A program made the translations under genes and the position numbers. The notes below the pieces were generated by a model that saw nothing but the letters and a program-made list of their open reading frames with translations, did not search any database and was not told the DNA's origin. This document shows positions 59,901 through 64,000 of a DNA stretch of 64,000 nucleotides, one piece after another. Source of the DNA: Caenorhabditis remanei (lineage: Eukaryota > Nematoda > Chromadorea > Rhabditida > Rhabditidae); contig NC_071330.1 in the NCBI RefSeq assembly GCF_010183535.1, forward strand, positions 9,281,717 to 9,345,716, written 5' to 3'. The first letter of the stretch is position 1; every line of letters begins with the position of its first letter.

Positions 59901-62900
59901 AAAGAATTTGTAGTTTTCTGACCAAAACCCGTGCAAAATTAGAAAATTCGATCCATCCCCGTGGGCTGATTTTCTCAGTTTGTTTTCAGAATTTTCTGTT
60001 CCAGACTTACTTCTAATCGTGAGATTTCATTTTATCTGTTATCAGATCTCATCTTTTTTTCAATAAAAACACATTACTTCGAACAAAACCTATGTAGAAG
60101 TTCATTCCAGAAACAAAATACTCAGTCTTAAGATTTGCATTGTTCCTTATTATTTTCTGGAGACCAATTTGTATTAGTTCAATAGAGCGCATTTGTAGTG
60201 TACTTAACGGCAGAGGAGGGAATTCAAATTCAAAAATACCTTCTCAAAGACAGTAGGAGATCGGAAACTGTATTACTGTATTACTAACTCCCCACTATGA
60301 AATTCTGGCATAAGGTAAGAAATATCAGTCTTCAAATTTACTGAAATCGGCAAAAATTGTTCCTAGACTGTTAACCCTATGAATCTTCTCAAAATTAAAG
60401 AGATGTTTTCTTCCTGATTTGATTTCGTTAATCCTATCTCGTGTTATTATTGGTTATTCATTAAATATCACTCACCGTTTCTCGTTTATCTTTCTTCGTT
60501 TTCTAATAAAATAAAATAAAAATCTTCAATTTTCGGGTCTTCTTGAAGTCTTCACCGCCCGCAACCAGTCAGTTATACGAAAAAGTTCAATTTGAAAAGT
60601 ATTTGTCCAATAATTGACTGTGTGTCACACGGGCGCGTGCTGACTATGGCAGCAATGACGAGCACATCAAACTGCTCGCAAGCGGCCGGTTCACCTCTGA
60701 TGATGCTCTTGTTTAAGGTACCCAACAGCAACACGGTAATTATCGAATTTATGTCCTTCAGATTAGAATCTAGATTCTAAAATTATTTTAAAAATTAGAT
60801 ATTATGAACTTTTTTTGTAATAGTTGTAGATACCGAGAAACTGTATTAGAAGAGGTCCTTCGATTCTTAGAATTCACTCTTTTCCAATTTTTGGATTTTT
60901 AAAGTTTTCATCATAATGTAGGATCTGGGATTCCGAAGTGCTTGAACAATATAGAGGGCATCAGCTTTGAGTACAGTTTCTATGGTATATTTCGAAAAAA
61001 ACACAAAGAGATTTTGAAGAAGAAAATCAAAAAGTTTGTGTAGAAGTGATCTGAAAGTAACAGTCAATCCTCAAAACGTGTATTTTCAGGCAATGCAAGA
61101 AGGCGGAGATAGTGAAGATGAGGCACGAAGACGACGGGAACAACTAAATCGGAGGCCCTCATATCGGTTAGTTTCTTTCTTTTTTCGTTCAGTCCCTTTC
61201 TTTTTTATCAAGAAGCTATCACCTTCTTATGATCATACAACGATATAATTTCCCCGAAGGAAATTATAGGTTCTGAGTTTTTCAAACGACTCAAAATGTT
61301 TTTATAAAAGAAGTTTTCAAGATGATGACATATTTCTTCTATAGAATCCCTTCAGACCGAATGTACTCAGTTCGATCACGTGTGAATTCCTGAAAATGTT
61401 TAGATAATCACTGAGATTATCCTGTGTTGAAACGTGTGGAAGAGAAGTACGCATTGGCACAAAAAGGACATCTACATAAATTATATGCATTGAGAAATAT
61501 GAAAAATATGCACTTTGATCAGCCAAAAATTTCCAACTTAAAAAAGCAATCAATTTTCGATCTGATGGTTGTGGGTCACTAACAACCTGGACCTCGGCAA
61601 CGTCTTTTCAGATTTATTAACGACAAAAAGATTATATTAGATTTTAACTGTCAATTCTCTATCAAATCCTTCAGTTTATCTTCTTAATCACTCAAAACTC
61701 TCCAAGACACATCATCGGAATTCAATGACGTGGCACTTAAAACTCCTTTCTAATCTCTTTTTGGGAAGATTTACAAGCTCAGTGCGGGCGGTTTTTGATC
61801 ACTGCTGGGGCAACTTGAAGAATGAAAAACATCATTTATAGCCGAGGAGGTCGAGATGGGTCATTTGGGGTTGTTCCAGCTGCCGTAAAGTCTTCGTATG
61901 GATGACATCACTCTCCTCGTTTTTCATCAATTTCCAATTATTTCATTCTTTTTCATCGTGTTACCCCTTGTCGCCTTTTTCTTCTATTTCTCTCTAGTCG
62001 AACACACTGAAAGCATCTCTACTCACCTACAGAAAAAAGAGAAAAGAAGCAAATGAAGAAATCGAGAAAACATATTGAATGAACGGAGAATCAAATACAT
62101 TCCGTCTCTTCTTCTTTCCACTTTCCATTCTTCTTTTTCATACCATCTGACACGTCACTATCTGTTTTGTTACATTTATATCAATACTGTTTTTTATTCA
62201 ACAGAAATTCAATACTTCTCGATTTGACTCATCGGTGCTATCTCTCTTCAAAAAATCAGGAATCCTCTCTCTCAAATCTCATCTAGGATTAGAGAAAATC
62301 TGTAGCATTTTGATCCTGAAGCTCCGCTTCGTTAATCACCTGATTTCAGTTGCTCAGTGCTTTTCGGCAATTCAATCATCTCATTTTTCGGATGATGAAA
62401 CTCGTGTATCTCTAATTGGTATGCCGGAGAAATTCGTTAGAACTTGATGAAAAGTTTCATAAAGTTTGTTCTTGTAAGTACATCTAAGGCTCCATTACTT
62501 ACTACGGTGGCATTTAAAATCTTATAACCTACTTGTGAATTTGAAATATATCAATTTCATTGTTATTCTAAAGTGTTGATTGTTTTATCATTGAATTTCA
62601 ATCCACTTCGTCTCATACTTATTGCATTGAGTGTAACCGTTTGTTTACCATAATTTTTCTGATTCTGATTTGGCTAATCAAATCCTTTTCAGTTTTGAAA
62701 GGTCGAAGGTTTGTTGCAGATAGAAAAAAAAGAGTTTGCTCTCACTTTTTCTATATACTGGCAAACCACAAATAATTCATCTGCAACAACCCATCCCTTT
62801 CCCCTCCCTCTCATCCATTTGTCCCCGTGTCTTCACTGAAATGAAAAGAGAAGGGCGACGAAAAGGGAAAAGAGTCTGACGAATTTCTTGTCGAGCAAAA

Positions 62901-64000
62901 GTTGTCCTGTGTTCCTCCGTTCTATGAGAATGCATGTCATTGAAACCAAATTTCAAGAAACTGTCAATTGAGACGACCCAAAGAATATATAGTATCCCTG
63001 AAACGATCTGAATCATACTGAGCATGTTTCTCATCTATAGTTTCATTTGTCATGTATAATCTGTGGCCTTCTTTTGAAAAAAAACATCTCAGAAGACCTT
63101 GATGATAATTATGAAGCCTTTTTTTATCTTTATCCCTTTTTTCATTTCTCTTTCAGACGGACTTGAAGTTCCTATCGGTGCCACCCACAACACGATGTTC
63201 ATACTCTCTAGTCGTTTTCTTAATGATATTTAGAAGGCATTGAGATTGGATAATCAGAAGGGAATGGCTTCTTCTTCTTCCTCTTCTTGGTTTCAGATAT
63301 GAACTTTTTCTTCGTATTCACTGTAACTCACTACGCCTTTTTCTAATCTTTTTCATACTCAGTTTTTCCATTTCCCTCCTTTTAATAATCAGAGTATTCG
63401 AACGGAATCTGTCTAGAGAATGAGTAAAAATCGGTGTTCATTAGCAAATAAAATGATGATGTGGTGAATAAGCAAGAGGCTAAAAAACGGTGACGGCCGT
63501 GCTCATTAATAATATTTCCTCCGGAGAGTTCGAGTTTAATCTTTGATATACTCCAGTTCAAACTGACTATATCACGAAGATTCCTCTGTTTTGATTCATA
63601 TGTTTTCTCTCTTATTCTACGAATTACTTCCTCTCACTTTGCCAATTAGAACCCATGTACATTTTAATGTGTAACCCTTGAAATCCTCGATATTCATAGA
63701 AGGTGTTTACACTTCTTTTAAGCCATACGATTCCCAAATCTCTTGACCACATACTTGTCAATGCACCAAATGTGATATTTGAAACCTTTTTGGGGGTGGG
63801 ATGGTGCTAACCAGGCGTCTCTCTTTTGTGACTTGTAGTTTGAGTGATCCGTGCCCATATTTCTTACAATTCATATCTTCGGATTTAATAGATAGAGTGT
63901 TAGGCATCTGTTTCAGATATCTCACATGTTACTTTTTCAGAAGGATTAGATAACAGGAAATGGGAAAGGAAATGATATTAGCCCGAAAAATATTAGTTTG
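50926..64000 (+). CDS. crh-1: CREB-family transcription factor, 5' exons (gene runs off right edge)
   Basis: Three coding exons are visible. First exon A, 50926-50961, encodes MSAKGNGSAQIN. First exon B, 60646-60717, encodes MAAMTSTSNCSQAAGSPLMM then LLFK. The shared exon 61090-61166 encodes AMQEGGDSEDEARRRREQLN followed by RRPSYR. Both first exons end in phase 0 and fit the shared one, so they are alternative starts from separate promoters. RREQLNRRPSYR is the kinase-inducible-domain core of CREB; the Ser in RRPSY is the PKA/CaMK site that recruits CBP. The next exon (beginning with a base to complete CG-) and the bZIP lie beyond 64000. C. elegans crh-1 has the same arrangement of alternative 5' ends. 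The intron between A and the shared exon is about 10 kb, very large for this genome. Confidence 0.85.
51713..51818. mobile_element. 106-bp hAT-type MITE
   Basis: The ends CAGAGTTGAGCGGA and TCCGCTCAACTCTG are perfect 14-bp inverted repeats, and CTTCAGAT is directly repeated on both sides (51705-51712 and 51819-51826). An 8-bp duplication and a CAGAG start are hAT-superfamily hallmarks. Inside, a ~27-base TTCCGCCTTCCGCCGATATT-type unit is repeated about twice. No coding capacity. Confidence 0.9.
52614..52628. repeat. 15-base poly-C tract
   Basis: An uninterrupted run of 15 C on the plus strand (15 G on the minus strand). Such G-tracts can form quadruplexes and in C. elegans are deleted when the FANCJ-type helicase DOG-1 is absent. 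Confidence 0.95.
56030..56037. promoter_or_regulatory. Second perfect CRE, in the CREB intron
   Basis: TGACGTCA within GAATGACGTCATTTTCC, about 5.1 kb into the first intron. Together with the site at 50579 it makes two full palindromic CREs inside this one locus; none was noticed elsewhere in the window. Confidence 0.5.
61167..64000. other. CREB intron following the KID exon (to right edge)
   Basis: No downstream CREB exon (short helical segment, glutamine-rich region or bZIP) was recognised in these 2.8 kb, so the intron is at least this long. The stretch is AT/pyrimidine-rich; a TGACGTGG sits near 61729. Confidence 0.5.

Larger units (their letters stand above)
50962..60645. other. Giant first intron / upstream region of CREB isoform B
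   Basis: No convincing exon other than the two first exons was found. The plus strand is strongly pyrimidine-rich (CTTTTTC tracts, 52000-60000), so the many short open frames are compositional. It contains a hAT-type MITE (51713-51818), a 15-base C tract (52614-52628), (AC)n at about 53430-53447, a second perfect CRE (56030-56037), and several TGACGT half sites (about 51937, 55392, 55880). Promoter and enhancers of isoform B are expected near the 3' end. Confidence 0.5.

Noticed and set aside
1..64000. CRISPR arrays, bacterial operons, rRNA genes
   Set aside because: None seen; the window is eukaryotic nuclear DNA with spliced genes throughout.

Overview
This window is nuclear DNA of a Caenorhabditis-type nematode. 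Introns are mostly 42-60 bases and end in TTTTCAG. Start codons often sit a few bases behind a 3' splice site, as expected for trans-spliced messages, and AATAAA signals follow stop codons. The content (gly-8-like GalNAc transferase, CREB/crh-1-like gene, HOCHOB homeobox genes, mitochondrial GatC, FAAH, nrps-1-like megasynthase) recalls C. elegans chromosome III. That link is from memory and was not checked, and the species is not determined. All gene models were built by hand by joining frames across splice sites.

Layout. 0-5.3 kb: the 3' end of a non-ribosomal peptide synthetase (C-PCP-C-A-PCP-TE). 5.4-7.5 kb, minus: an organic-cation-transporter-like MFS gene. 8.3-9.4 kb, minus: a decayed gene with a nonsense codon and a frameshift. 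9.4-17.8 kb: a gene-free, pyrimidine-rich stretch upstream of a C2H2 zinc-finger gene (17.8-19.2 kb). 19.6-20.7 kb, minus: a CK1/TTBK-like kinase. 21.2-26.5 kb, plus: four head-to-tail genes that could be an operon, namely a tail-anchored proline-rich protein, MITD1, proteasome activator PA28-gamma and STEEP1. Tandem 194-bp hairpins sit between the first two. 26.5-27.3 kb, minus: GatC and a small ORF whose start codon lies in a transposon end. 27.3-28.3 kb: two 417-bp palindromic MITEs that look identical. 28.6-31.0 kb: a nematode-type glycine-rich protein that starts MGN and has one damaged splice acceptor.

31.1-37.5 kb is the most unusual part: three neighbouring multi-homeodomain genes. 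One is a double-homeodomain gene. The other two encode proteins with three and two copies of a ~120-residue double-homeodomain module with an invariant C-x5-C (the HOCHOB type), alternating with extra divergent homeodomains, and every intron in both is phase 0. 38.5-43.3 kb holds two unrecognised multi-exon genes, a 64-aa coiled-coil gene and a 78-aa secreted, neuropeptide-precursor-like gene. 44.7-46.6 kb is the GalNAc transferase, 47.7-50.1 kb a fatty-acid amide hydrolase. From 50.9 kb to the right edge lies the 5' part of a CREB gene, with two alternative first exons, a ~10-kb intron, perfect CRE sites in its promoter and intron, a hAT-type MITE and a 15-base poly-C tract.

The genes do not form one pathway. 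Recurring themes are bidirectional promoters (kinase/tail-anchored gene; double-homeodomain gene/HOCHOB gene; secreted peptide/unknown gene), closely convergent 3' ends, and small non-autonomous transposons lying in intergenic or intronic control regions.
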